Positions 40,041-51,560 of a stretch of 64,000 bases of DNA are shown in pieces (within the stretch, counting starts at the first letter, position 1; the number at the start of each line of letters is the position of its first letter). The position numbers and the translations under genes were made by a program. The DNA comes from Isoperla grammatica. Lineage: Eukaryota > Arthropoda > Insecta > Plecoptera > Perlodidae. Below the pieces are notes generated by a model. It saw only the letters and a program-made list of their open reading frames with translations, was not told the origin of the DNA and did no database searches. The DNA lies in contig OX246740.1 of assembly GCA_945910005.1 (NCBI GenBank), positions 54,342,638-54,406,637 on the forward strand, written 5' to 3'.

Positions 40041-40275
40041 TGCACGCAACAAGTCATCATCATTAGATTCGCGTTCTGATACACATCAAAGTTTTCAGAT
40101 ACATTTTTGTTTTAGATTTTAATGCACTCAAACTTTGCACACAATAAGTCATTAGATTCTCGTTCTGTATACATCAAAGTTTTCAGACACATTTTTAAAA
40201 ATATTTTAATGCACTTAAACTTTTCACACAACAAGTTATCATCATAACATTCTCGTTCTGTATACATCAAAGTTT
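40041..40275. repeat. About 95-bp tandem repeat, 2.5 copies
   Basis: ACATCAAAGTTTTCAGA, TTTTAATGCACT and AACAAGTCATCATCAT-like blocks recur three times with substitutions and small gaps. Confidence 0.75.
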
Positions 40276-41145
40276 ACGTAAACACCTATTTCGTGATGGT
40301 ACCGTAAATAATTATACGTTTGCGTTGCGTTAAGTCTTGCACACTAACGTTCACAGTAGCTGCAAGCGATGTAGATTAAGTGGCTGATTACAGACGACGT
40401 ATATCAATCTAGACTCAGAAGCAGATGTATAATATATACCCCATTCGTCTTGTTATTTCAAAGCAAAATGTTCACAGCTCACGAGCCTCTAGTCTGTAAT
40501 ACTGATAGACTGAATCTAAATACTTAATATAACCACTCAGCCACTTCACTGTCTCAGCTCAGTATCTGAGAAACCACAATTCTCCGCCTCGGCTAAACTA
40601 AACATTACACGCACAGCCGTGTTCATCTTTGTATCATTGTTGCCGTCGGCTCACTAATTGCGAACATGTACGCACACTCGCAGACATATGTAAATCAAGG
40701 GTAGTACAGAAAACTTCTTTATCATTAGTTTGGCAACTCTGTTCTCTTGGTAGTGATGGGGTGACGTGATAACTAGCCCGAACAGAGTTTATGAAGAAGA
40801 CATCTTAACTACTTTTGTTGTAAATATATCGTAGAGTGTATGGTTACCCAGCTGTCAGTTCGCCTTTTGCGACATCCATATTGACGTAATAACGTTCATG
40901 TTTATGTATTAAGTTGTGACGCACATCCTTATGATGTTTTTTAGCTCTCGCATTCTTTTTTTGCTTCTGTATTGCCTTTTTCCTCAACATCTTTTCAAAT
41001 CCCTTTCCACCCTTCTTTACGTTCTATTTTCTTATTCATTAAAGGTCCTCAGAAATAAACAGGTAGCTCTTTTTAAGATTTCCTCGTTTTGACATAAAAA
41101 AAAAAAGTAATTTCATAAAGAAGAACGTGAGATACATTCTACTAA

Positions 41146-41310
41146 GTAAAATGAAGTCGTTCCACAGCAACCTTGTGGATGCTCAAGTCCTATATGAGTG
41201 AGGCTCGACCAATCAAATGTCAGTATTTGAGAAAGCCATCCGCTGATTGGCTCCGACTTATTCATCAATGACATCGCGGCATTCACAAGGTTGCTGTGAG
41301 ACCATTTTAC
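41146..41310. mobile_element. Inverted-repeat MITE, about 165 bp
   Basis: Left end GTAAAATGAAGTCG with CACAGCAACCTTGTG; right end CACAAGGTTGCTGTG with CCATTTTAC. Related sequence at 11240-11400. Confidence 0.65.
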
Positions 41311-41550
41311 CAGGGGACAGAACGCACAAAAGTACAGATATTTTAAGTTTGACATGGTTTAAAAGCTCCACCCCCTAATTATGGAACAGATATGACTGAT
41401 TATAAATAATATAATACGAAATGAATAAATAGGATATGATTGTCGGGTTGTCACGGGGGTAAGGAAGGGGTGGTCACATAGCGATGGAGGGGAGCAGCAG
41501 GGGAGCGGCAAACTAAGACAATCTCATATATCATCACGATTAAGATGTGC

Positions 41551-42157
41551 CTTCTTGATTCTGACATCTGTCCACAGCAAGGTCTACTTGATCTCCGCCT
41601 AGCGGAGGCTCGTCGAACTCCCAAGTTAGGTCGTCGCAAGGGAACCAAAATCGCCATGTTGTATCCCACTAAAAAAACTGTTATAATAATTAAATATCCG
41701 TTGTAGATCATGTAACACTATACTTAAAACACGTAAAAGAGACATTTTGATAGAATACAATGACTCAAGATTATAAAATATGATGATTTTTTCCTTTTTA
41801 GGAGGTAATTCTATTTGACAGATCACTTCATTTGTTTTCTTTCACGTTTCTCCCATTTGAATAACATGTGATTTTTAACATTGTGGAACGGACTGCGATG
41901 ACCTAAGTTGGGAGTTCGACGAGCCTCCGCCAGGCGGAGATCAAGTAGACCTTGGTCCACAGGTGTTCGCACTGTCCAATCACTGATTCATTAGTTTCGT
42001 ATTTGAAATATCGATCTTTGATTGGTTATCGCTCACTCGTCTATGGTGTTCGGAGCCTACAGGGTTGGTTTGGTCGCTTTAAATTAGAGTACCCAACTGC
42101 AAATCAGTTTCGTTACAGAGTGGGTAGACTCTAAATGTGAATTTATTTATTTTATTT
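41551..42157 (+). mobile_element. SINE-like repeat, copy E, split by a MITE
   Basis: The family sequence runs 41551-41577, is interrupted by the hAT-like MITE, resumes at 41955 and ends in ATTTATTTATTTTATTT at 42157. Removing the MITE and one copy of the 8-bp duplication restores the continuous family sequence. The tail ends 22 bp before the TM6-TM7 exon of the opsin gene. Confidence 0.8.
41578..41954. mobile_element. hAT-like MITE, 377 bp, nested in the SINE
   Basis: Terminal inverted repeats of about 60 bp start CAAGGTCTACTTGATCTCCG and end CGGAGATCAAGTAGACCTTG, with CGCCTAGCGG (left) and CCGCCAGGCGG (right) palindromes. Exact 8-bp target duplication GTCCACAG at 41570-41577 and 41955-41962. 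No transposase, so mobilised in trans if at all. The 85-bp relative is at 18801-18885. Confidence 0.88.
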
Positions 42158-42179
42158 GTGTTCTCTTGGACGGTTTCAG

Positions 42180-42410
42180 AACACGCTACGCATGGGCAAG
42201 GTCACGAAAAAGGAGTCCCGCGTGGCCTACATGATCTTCGCCATGATTGTGGCGTTCCTCATCGCGTGGACTCCGTACAGCATTGTCGCCCTCGTCATAG
42301 CCTTCGGGGACCCCCACTCCATCACCCCGGGGCTGGCTGTGGTGCCCGCACTGGTGGCCAAGAGCTCTATATGCTACAACCCCATCATATACGTGGGGCT
42401 CAACACGCAG
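42180..42410 (+). CDS. Opsin exon (intracellular loop 3, TM6, TM7 with retinal lysine)
   Basis: This exon joins in phase 0 (LTLKR-NTLRMGKVTKKESRVAYM). It encodes the basic third intracellular loop, TM6 with AWTPY (W265 conserved; the usual Cys before it is Ala), a short extracellular loop 3, and TM7 with LVAKSSICYNPIIY. The Lys is K296, which forms the Schiff base with retinal, and NPxxY (302-306) is intact. The exon ends VGLNTQ, so the tripeptide at 310-312 is NTQ (NKQ in vertebrate rhodopsin). The phase-0 donor CAG|gtaggt after Q312 is at the same site as vertebrate rhodopsin intron 4. The acceptor cggtttcag lies only 22 bp beyond the T-rich tail of a SINE-like insertion. Directly downstream, the last 130 bp of this exon plus 37 bp of intron are repeated in tandem. 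If the donor were not used, translation would stop after VGVSRRYPSH. Confidence 0.94.
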
Positions 42411-42447
42411 GTAGGTGTATCGCGACGCTACCCATCACATTAGACAG

Positions 42448-43281
42448 CATTGTCGCGCTCGTCATAGCCTTCGGGGACCCCCACTCCATCACCCCGGGGC
42501 TGGCTGTGATGCCCGCACTGGTGGCCACGAGCTCTATATGCTACAACCCCATCATATACGTGGGGCTCAACACGCAGGTAGGTGTATCGCGACGCTACCC
42601 ATCACATTAGACAGCATTGTCGCGCTCGTCATAGCCTTCGGGGACCCCCACTCCATCACCCCGGGGCTGGCTGTGGTGCCCGCACTGGTGGCCAAGAGCT
42701 CTATATGCTACAACCCCATCATATACGTGGGGCTCAACACGCAGGTAGGTGTATCGCGACGCTACCCATCACATTAGACAGCATTGTCGCGCTCGTCATA
42801 GCCTTCGGGGACCCCCACTCCATCACCCCGGGGCTGGCTGTGGTGCCCGCACTGGTCGCCAAGAGCTCTATATGCTACAACCCCATCATATACGTGGGGC
42901 TCAACACGCAGGTAGGTGTATCGCGACGCCACCCATCACATTAGACAGCATTGTCGCGCTCGTCATAGCCTTCGGGGACCCCCACTCCATCACCCCGGGG
43001 CTGGCTGTGATGCCCGCACTGGTGGCCACGAGCTCTATATGCTACAACCCCATCATATACGTGGGGCTCAACACGCAGGTAGGTGTATCGCGACGCTACC
43101 CATCACATTAGACAGCATTGTCGCGCTCGTCATAGCCTTCGGGGACCCCCACTCCATCACCCCGGGGCTGGCTGTGGTGCCCGCACTGGTGGCCAAGAGC
43201 TCTATATGCTACAACCCCATCATATACGTGGGGCTCAACACGCAGGTAGGTGTATCGCGACGCTACCCATCACATTAGACA
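42448..43281 (+). pseudogene. Five tandem 167-bp copies of the opsin TM6-TM7 exon end
   Basis: After the functional exon, the segment from the end of TM6 (SIVALVIAFGD) through NTQ, with the donor gtaggt and 31 further intron bases, repeats at exactly 167 bp. Copies start at 42448, 42615, 42782, 42949 and 43116. Each has 130 bp of exon-like sequence plus a 37-bp spacer that ends in an in-frame TAG and an AG. The copies are nearly identical. All five differ from the functional exon at one silent site (gcg for gcc in IVA). Copies 1 and 4 carry Met for Val and, importantly, Thr for Lys at 296 (VATSS), which would abolish retinal attachment; copies 2, 3 and 5 keep Lys. 167 is not a multiple of three, and the potential acceptor (ttagacag) would enter in phase 2, while the flanking opsin exon boundaries are phase 0. 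These are therefore unlikely to be usable cassette exons, and I treat them as exon fragments in the intron. Confidence 0.88.
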
Positions 43282-44049
43282 GCATCATCATCATCTGTTG
43301 CCACGTCCAACTCTGCGTTGGGTCGGCATTGAAGATAAGCCTCTCCATCTTCTTCTATCCTGCCACACTCTTCCCCCTCAACTACATTCCAGTCCCCTCC
43401 TCGCATTTCCACATTCTTCCTCACTTGGTCGTATTAGACATAATTAATAATAATCCCTGCTATGAAGTGCACACCAGCTTTACCACATGTGCCCCTCTTC
43501 AGGTGACTAACTAGGTGTATTAGGGTCAGCATCTTGGTTATTTGCGCTAAAACGATACATTAAGTAGGAATATATTATATGTAATAACAGAAAATCGTGT
43601 AAAACAGTCCAGAACGAACAAGTTAATCGGACAGAACAAGTATTTTAAAGTTTACAGCCAATAAGAAGCAAAGTACAGACAAGAACCATCCTTTGACTAC
43701 CCAGCTTCATACATAGTCTAGTTCTATTTTGGATGTACAGAACCACTCAGACTAATAGTAATGCGCATTTCATTCTGAAGTAGTAAAAAACTTCTAAGTG
43801 CCTAACATATTATCCTAGATGCTGTTAAGCAAGCACGTCTTTCGAGTCGACTTACATTCCCTTTGTAGAGACGAACCATATTACAGTCTAGAGACAAGAA
43901 CCACCCTTTGACAAAATAACTACCGATCTTTATACATACCTAGTCTATAGTTTTGTTGTGGATGCACAGAACTTAGAGTGATGCGCATTCCATCTCGTCT
44001 AGTCTAGACGACACTAGGGCGCTCACGCGTTGATGATTATAATGCGCGT

Positions 44050-44396
44050 CTCTAAAGTGGCCGTCATCTAAAGAGTTCATTCGACTTCTGCGAAATGCCT
44101 TCCCCTCTTACCCCCACCAGTGCCCGCGCACGGACGAAGAGAGGCAGTGAAAGATCTAATCTCTATAATAGACCGTCGAGCTGTCAACCAAAACTGTCAA
44201 CGATCTTCCAATTAAATAAGACACCTTTCAATACAAATGAATTCCTTTATTCTTATTACATGTATTTCTATTATTATACATTTTACGTAGATCTTTCACT
44301 GCCTTTCTTCGTCCGTGCGCGGGCACTGGTGGGGGTAAGAGGGGAAGGCATTTCGCAGAACTCGGATGAACTCTTTAGGTGACGGACACTTTAGAG
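44050..44396. mobile_element. Large foldback element, about 347 bp
   Basis: Arms of about 105 bp: left begins CTCTAAAGTGGCCGTCATC and contains GCGAAATGCCTTCCCCTCTT and GTGCCCGCGCACGGACGAAG; the right arm is its inverted complement ending GGACACTTTAGAG. The loop is about 130 bp and AT-rich. A long hairpin would form in RNA. Class unknown. Confidence 0.8.
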
Positions 44397-44398
44397 AT

Positions 44399-44411
44399 CA
44401 AGTAGACCTTG
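44399..44411. mobile_element. 13-bp remnant of the hAT-like MITE
   Basis: CAAGTAGACCTTG is the exact terminal 13 bp of the MITE at 41578-41954. It is flanked on both sides by TTAGAGAT (44391-44398 and 44412-44419), an 8-bp duplication like those of the intact copies. Confidence 0.65.
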
Positions 44412-45095
44412 TTAGAGATCTCCTCAGCCTTTAGAGGACAGTGTATTGACACTCTATGCGATCTACCCCTACACGCGTCACGCGATTATTTCCCCTCAGT
44501 GAGCTGACTAAGGGTAGTTTGATTTGAACAAAGCCACTTGAGGCAGCTCCGACGCCAAGAGAAGTATTTCGACGCGTTAAATTCAGTTAGCATGCTTCAC
44601 ATAACGCATGTCCGTGCGAAACCAACCCCCGAGCTCTAGGGTTGGTATTGCTTTAACATAAACACTTGTCATCTCTTTTGCTTTAACATTCTCAATCAGT
44701 AAACAAAATACGTCATCCGCCCCTAGAGAATTTAATGGTCTTTCTTGTAATTGATTCTCTGTTTCAATTAAAATTCGTGTTTTTCAAATTAACTTATTTC
44801 TACTGTTTTGTAACGCGTTTTCGCAACACAACTTTCACAATTGACTGAGTGAATTTAACGAACGGAAATATTTATTGGAAAAGTATTGATAAGAAAGAGC
44901 ATTCAATTCCCTCTGAAAGGGTTGCCATATATTTTTATTTACTTTTTGTCAATTTTAATCATTTTAAAGCAATTTTTACGATAAAAGGAGTGGGAATCGT
45001 GTTTTTCAATCTTGAAGGCAGACATACGTGAGAGCTGCGTGAGAGGATCTCAAATTGCCAGAGGCGTGAGTGAATCCAGCTGATCCGTAGGGTGG

Positions 45096-45096
<1 letters not shown>

Positions 45097-45139
<43 letters not shown>

Positions 45140-45140
45140 C
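45097..45140. repeat. CT microsatellite
   Basis: About 20 CT units with one TTT interruption. Confidence 0.9.
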
Positions 45141-45929
45141 ACGCGTCGCGTTACCGGGCGCGTCAGCGTCTTTCTCCGAAAAGTCGAATATCCCAACTTA
45201 GTTCTAGACTTAACCCTTGTCTAGGCTAACCTTGCCTTGTATCACCGTGTCTCGCAAATTTGAAACTTCCTTCATGAATGAATCGAATTCTATTAACTTC
45301 CATACAATATTACATGATTATATTATTTCATCAACGTAAATTTCGTCATTGTGTATAATCTTATGTATTACCTGCCACGGCCCACGTGTATCGCCTACAT
45401 ATCATGATGATAACACGTTATAATTTATTTGAGATGGTGTTGGACACGAAAGGTTGACTTACTACATCCATTTCACGTTGTTTAACTTACACGAAATGTC
45501 CATTCAAGTATATAAATGAATAATAACGAACACAAAGGTTGCTTGCATGTTATACCGATGGGGTCTGCGGGGGCCGACCGCAGACACCGAGCAAAGGTTA
45601 TGAGACAGTGGGCGTGAACCAGAAGAGAATTACACGACGCTTTGTGGGGCTAATTATTTATTGACTACCCTGGACGTTTTGACGCTGAGGAGCCCGTTAG
45701 AATTAATGTTTACTATACCTCACCTTATATTGTTCCTCATGCTTATATGGTACTTACTTTACAATATTAACCGAACTAGTGAAGACCAACTCATTTACAT
45801 TTAGATGAAGCGTCACTCTTCTCCGACATATAAACAGTAGTTCACAAACTTGATTTGTCGACTGTTTTTTTCAATTCGTATCAAATATGCCTATACGTAC
45901 CCACACCACATGGCTAAAAGAATAACCAC

Positions 45930-46156
45930 TACGTTTATCAAGCGGACTGGGTTCGGACTGACTTCAGTACGCACTGAGTTCGGAACCCGTTTAGCAAGCA
46001 TACTTCAATCCGGACTCCTACTCTACGCTATCCTAGTCCTATTAAACTGGGCTAGATCCAAATAAGCTCAAGCTGAGGTATTTATCAGTCGAACTCGGTG
46101 CGCACTTTACTCGGCGCGCACCGCCAAGTGCGAGCCCAGTCCGCTTGATAAACGTA
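45930..46156. mobile_element. TACGTTTA-family element, copy 2 (inverted)
   Basis: Ends TACGTTTATCAAGCGGACTG and CAGTCCGCTTGATAAACGTA. Homologous, in the opposite orientation, to 36145-36391. Confidence 0.75.
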
Positions 46157-48030
46157 TTGGATTATTCAAAATCCCAACTGAAAAAGTCTTGTTATCACCT
46201 CCGAGAGTCACAGAGTCGATTTAAAAATCAGCAACAGCTGTTGTTGACGCAAAGCTGATTTGTTCCTTCTGAAGAATGAATCAAGAACAGGATGATCAAA
46301 GAAAATTCTCCGTTTGTAAAAATTCCTCAAAAGCTTCCTGGTTGAATTCAATTCAATCGTAAGGGCCCCTTATCCACTGCCTTCTCTATATGTGAAACTG
46401 CTTTATTTATATACGCTTTAGTAGGCAGTGTGACAAACCGTGCGCTTGTTAATCCCTAATAAACTGTGCGAACGCATGGTTGAGCCACTAACGCACGAAT
46501 AATTTCGCACAGACGCGTTGGAATTATTCCTTTCGAACTTCTTTGCATTTTAAGCAATACAGCTCCGCCTGGCGTGGTTGAATTAGAACATTTTAGTGGT
46601 GGCACGAGGCAAGGATTGATGTTGGTTGCGGGGCTTTACAATGAAGTACCGGGGAAAACTTTCAGAGAACTCGTTTGAGAAGCGATAAGTGCATCGTTTG
46701 AATTGAAGATGTCCCAGTGGGAACGTGTTAAAGACCCCAAGGGGTAACATTGTCTCAAGTTTAGTCCTTTCACCTTAACTTCATTTAGTACTTAAGTATA
46801 TTAGGCCTACCTAAGGCTATTCATTCCGACATTACCGTTAATTGAAATGTTCATTAAAGGACACATCAAAAGGGAACCATAAAAGGGGTCTTCAAAAACG
46901 TTCACAACAAAAACCAAATTGGAACGGGCATACCCTAAACAATATAATAATTGTCATTAAAAATAATGTGCCCTAACTTAAAAAAAAATTTGTGAACGTT
47001 CATACTTCTTATACATAGCATTATCACTATCATACCTTAGTTTACATTATGAAGTGTGTAAAAAAAAACGATATTTAAAACAGTTTTTGGTGCACGATTT
47101 TTGTGTTACCCGATACAAAACCGGTACACTTCAAAATTCGTCTACTAGAAAGTAGGAACTACCGGATACAGAACTATAGACGTGAATACCCCGATGTAAG
47201 AACCCATCTAATTGAGTTCAGTGAGCTGAGTGAACGATTGCCACCTCATAGAAAGACTTGTGGATGTGGAACAAAGTTCTGCTCTGCAAGGAAGTCTTGG
47301 GTAACTAAGTAACGCAGCCAACCGAGAGTCGATATCGTGTCCTCTCAGCGATTTATATCGATATATCGAAGCGACCTATCGCCAGTGACCCGTTTAACCA
47401 CGATCTTGGCGACGATAAATAAAATGATGCCGGCGCTTGCGTCTTAAACACTTTTCCACAGCCGACGATAAGCTGTGTAATGGTTGGACATTTAGCGTGG
47501 GACATTATTAGAGTTGTTTTACGACGTACCCGAATGATAGGTCGTGATACGTCACACATCGCCGGAGTCGTCATAAGGGGAGTCCTGTTAGGGGGTTAGG
47601 GGCGTGGGGGTTTAAATAACGTGCACAGGAGTTCTATTGCCGCATTACTATAGTAGTTTGGTTTCAGAATCCCGGCAAATATCTCTTTCTTTCTTGTCGT
47701 ATTCGCTGGCTGGCTACATCTCAAGAGCAACTTTAACGAGCTATTTTTCCAAGCATCCCTTAAATATTTATTTGAAGTAAACATTCTGAAAGAAAGTGAA
47801 CTGAAATGAAGAACGAAAGTTACGTAGAACATTCTAAGTAGCGAAAACTAAGTATTACTTATTTACTTATTTCGGAAGCAATTATAACCAAGTGGCCGCA
47901 TCAAAGAATTACAGTTTTCCGCAGAGCCAACTAAACTAAGCCGTACTTAAAAAACTCTTGACAATGCCAAAACGAGGAGATATAATAATAATTATAACAA
48001 TTGCATTCATTTCTTTACATATTTAAGCAC

Positions 48031-48616
48031 TACGTTTACATGCAGGTTTGAAAAAGTTTTGACTCAAGTCAAACCAAAACCGTCAATCGTTTACATGCCA
48101 TCGATCTGAATACGTTCTCAAACCATTTTTTAGTTCGTACATTTCCCGGTATACAGCGCCACTTACAATAAGACATTTCACTGCTTTCTAAAGAGACATT
48201 GGAACAACAGAGAGGGCAGTGCGGGTAATCTATACAACAACAACAACAAAACAACAAAGCTGTCACATTTAGCTGTCACAACATGTAATCCTCACACATT
48301 TGTTATATTTTAAGACTTGCGACTTCAAAATATAATATATTACCATCTAGAAGATACAAGCGCGGTAGAAAAGTGAGAACCTAACCTCACTTTGCACTGC
48401 CACCGCCGGTTTAGTTTGCTAATGAGCCCGCCAAGTCGAAACGTATTGGCGGCATTGGGGTGTTTACATGGCAGTTTCCAAAACTAGTTTTCAAGTCACC
48501 CCTGCGAGCAAACAGGCGTGACTCGAACCGATCCAAACCCACTTTCGAAGTGTTTATATGCTGTTTTGAAAACTCAAAACGTTCTCAAATCGATTTCAAA
48601 CCTGCATGTAAACGTA
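48031..48616. mobile_element. TACGTTTA-family element, longer variant
   Basis: About 586 bp, with ends TACGTTTACATGCAGGTTTG and CAAACCTGCATGTAAACGTA (allowing small differences). The interior repeats GTTTACATG and CTCAAA motifs. No ORF of note. Confidence 0.7.
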
Positions 48617-49822
48617 GTAATAAGTAAAAAAACTACCTCAAAAATACCAAAATAAATGTTTCCATAACGTTGCTTCATTAAAAAATTTGAAGAACAGCTC
48701 GAATGTCTTGTATTACGTTAGAAATATTACTTATCGTTTTTAGAACCGTGATTTTGAAGGGGAAAAAAACGAATTCATAAAACACATTCGTTCAACAATT
48801 TCTTTGCGACGTCACTATCCAAAAAAAAATCTCTTTTTCAGTGAAATAGCTTTCTTGTATCACAGAGATCCCCTTCAAATGATACCTTCCAGTTTTAGAG
48901 CCCTTCAGAGCGAGCGTTACTCTCCGCCAATCAGAGCAGTCATGCGTGGCGACGCGATATTGAACAGAAGGAATCTCGCGATTATGCACCGGACGTTCCA
49001 TCTGGCAACACTGTAACATACAGGAAGCTACGGCAACACCGCACACAAAGGAGAGTCTCGCGCATAACTCTCTATTTCATTTCGTTGCTGAATGACGTAG
49101 ATCGTGTGGGATAAAAGAAGTCGAGGGCGAAAAGCGTTTCCTATAGCTGCCTTTCTGTGTTTGTGTTTTTCTCCTAAACTATAAGAGATCTAGAGCGAAA
49201 AAGGCCGTCATCTGTGCTCAACTACACATCCTATAAAAGAATGTATGTGTATGTTTGTATGCGCATTTTTATCATTAAAACAAATTCATCTTGAATGAAC
49301 TGTCGAAAAATAAGCATGAATTACCATTTATAAACTAATCGGTAAAAACATTACAACCGGTTGCTTTTTGTTTTACGGGAAATTAACCGTCAACTTGCAC
49401 AATATTTATGCGGAAACTGAAGTTCTTTTAATCGTTTTCTGTAAAATGATTAATGAGACTAAAAATGGCAATTCAAATTTCCTTTAACGGTGTTTTATGA
49501 ATTAATTTATTAATTACTTGTCAGTTGGTCAATGGGTTATCTACAGTCAATACCAAATTAATATGCTTAGAACTCCGAGACAATAAGGGTGCAAAAATCA
49601 TTACTAAGTTGCAAAAAGTGCAAAAATAGTGAAGAATTATGAACCAATTTTTGAGATAAAATACTTATTTTAAAGGGTTGCCGTTAACTTAAACACTCCC
49701 CTCCCCCCAAATTAAAATGCTATATTTGCAAAAGCAAAAGGGTCCAAAAATCAATACTTGGGTTTAACATTTTTGCTTTGTCATTACTTGTAGTTTACTA
49801 CTTGCAGTGTCGATGCCGATAA

Positions 49823-49851
49823 AGAAGTTCTCTCCCAGAGGGAGAACTTCT
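49823..49851. repeat. Short perfect hairpin
   Basis: AGAAGTTCTC and GAGAACTTCT are inverted around a 9-base loop. No poly-T tract follows; role unknown. Confidence 0.6.
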
Positions 49852-51560
49852 ATCTGGACTTGCTGTTCTGTCAAGGTATAAAAGGGTGAACTGCCCCCTC
49901 GTGGAACCTACAACGGTTCATCCAGGCAACGTAAAGTTTGCTGTCCAATATAAGTAGTAACGCCCAACTTACGGAAATGGAAAGCAAATTAATGTTTAAT
50001 GTATCACAAAGCTTTGCAGCTTAACTTGCTAAGAGGAAACACAGAACTAGAGGCCTACAGTGTCGGCTTGAATTGAAAAGTCGTGTACAGCTCACAGCGC
50101 TCTGAATTCCCCCCCCCACCTCCCCCCTCCCAATAACCCTAAAAGCTCTCAGTCAATAGAGTAGGGCTTATATACCTTCCAGCCAGAATTTCGTGTGTTC
50201 ACATCATTTAACTCGGAACGTTTTCAGATCGTTTTAAACGATTTACCAATACCAAATACCTTTAAGGTATTTGCCAATACTAAAGTTAATCGTTATAAAT
50301 GTGAAAAACGGTATTTAACTCACTTCCTATACATGATTTTCTAGATATATTATGCGCTTAAAATCCGATAGTACAATAATATCTCAACCGTCGGATTTTA
50401 TCAGAACTTAATGAATTGTGTATATTATATTTTGTTTCGTAATCTGAAGACCCTGATAATATATAACTGCGATATATCTACCCATGTACAACTTCGATTT
50501 TAAAGATACGAATAGAAAACTTTAAATTCTCACTCTTTTTGTGCTCAGACTGCCGCAGACTCTGTCTGAACCAAACGTCGATATTATGAAGTAAACAACT
50601 ACGTTTCCATAAATACAACGTGGTGAAATAGTGGATGTAAAGCACGTTCTGGCGATCATATAAAATCTGAATACACCTCATTTTAATAGCTCACACGAAC
50701 TACGTCGTCATTAATGCATGCAGGCAAACACAAACGGCCTTGCAATTAAAAACAAACATTTGTGTACAGACAGACAGGATGTCATTTCAGTCTAGTCACT
50801 ATTATTTGCGAGAGTAGACAATATTAACTCATGTGCGGTGGAAACGTGCTACGAATAATCATTTTCTATTAATCAGTTTCATGTTGTAAATGGACTTCAC
50901 TTTGTAAACGACGGCAATAACTGAAAATAACCGACATTACCAGATCGTGATAATTCCGAGCGGGTTTACCTTCTAGTGATGTAATTAATGATACAGAGCA
51001 AACCGTATAATGGAATCCACTTTACACGCATTAGTATTTAATAACCTTATAATTGAAATTTATTTAGCGGAGTGTTTAAAGGTTTAGACCGTTTTGCTTG
51101 CTTTGATAATGTGTTTTGTTCTACATTGCACAGGGAAATATAAAAAATAGATAATATTGAATATGCATAAAAACGTCAAACTTGCCGTCAATACCATTCT
51201 CCGTGTATTGATTATCGTTAATTACGAACAATGATTTAAAACATTTGATTCAGTATATAAGCATATAAAAAATATCAAGAACAATAAATAATAAAAATAA
51301 GTGAGAATCCATTGGTAGGAACCGGAGAAGAGCTTTGTTTTCGAAGAAGTATTGTACTGATCGACACATTACGGAACGGAAGACGGGTGATTACTATTAG
51401 TGTCGCATTTTATCTCTCATTTCTCTCTCTTTCTCTCTGAGTCTCCTTTTTACCCCCGTTAACCACATTCCAATATGGGACAATGGGACAACCCAAAGAC
51501 TAATTACTACGAAAACCAACCAGAAACACTCACGTTTACTTGTGTAATTGGTGTTACAAA

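Larger units (their letters stand above)
22801..42179 (+). other. Opsin intron (phase 0, codon 232/233), about 19.4 kb
   Basis: Starts gtaagt and ends cggtttcag. It holds most of the mobile DNA of the window: SINE-like copies (23628-24050, 33090-33320, 41551-42157), a nested hAT-like MITE (41578-41954), foldbacks (24481-24622, 26133-26293), the 87-bp minisatellite (31050-32270), a Harbinger-like element (33583-34258), a TACGTTTA-family element (36145-36391), a tRNA-like sequence near 37567, tandem repeats (37790-38260, 39248-39333, 40041-40275) and several microsatellites. I found no independent gene. The stretches 27000-30900 and 34600-36100 are otherwise plain AT-rich sequence with short CT, AAT and GCAC runs. 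Confidence 0.85.

Noticed and set aside
42448..43246. Tandem copies as mutually exclusive exons
   Set aside because: 130 bp is not a multiple of three and the putative acceptor needs a phase-2 donor, while the neighbouring opsin introns are phase 0.
42415..43514. Series of 120-143-codon ORFs after the TM6-TM7 exon
   Set aside because: They read the tandem exon fragments partly out of frame (HCRARHSLRG...), each crossing from one copy into the next; they are by-products of the 167-bp period.
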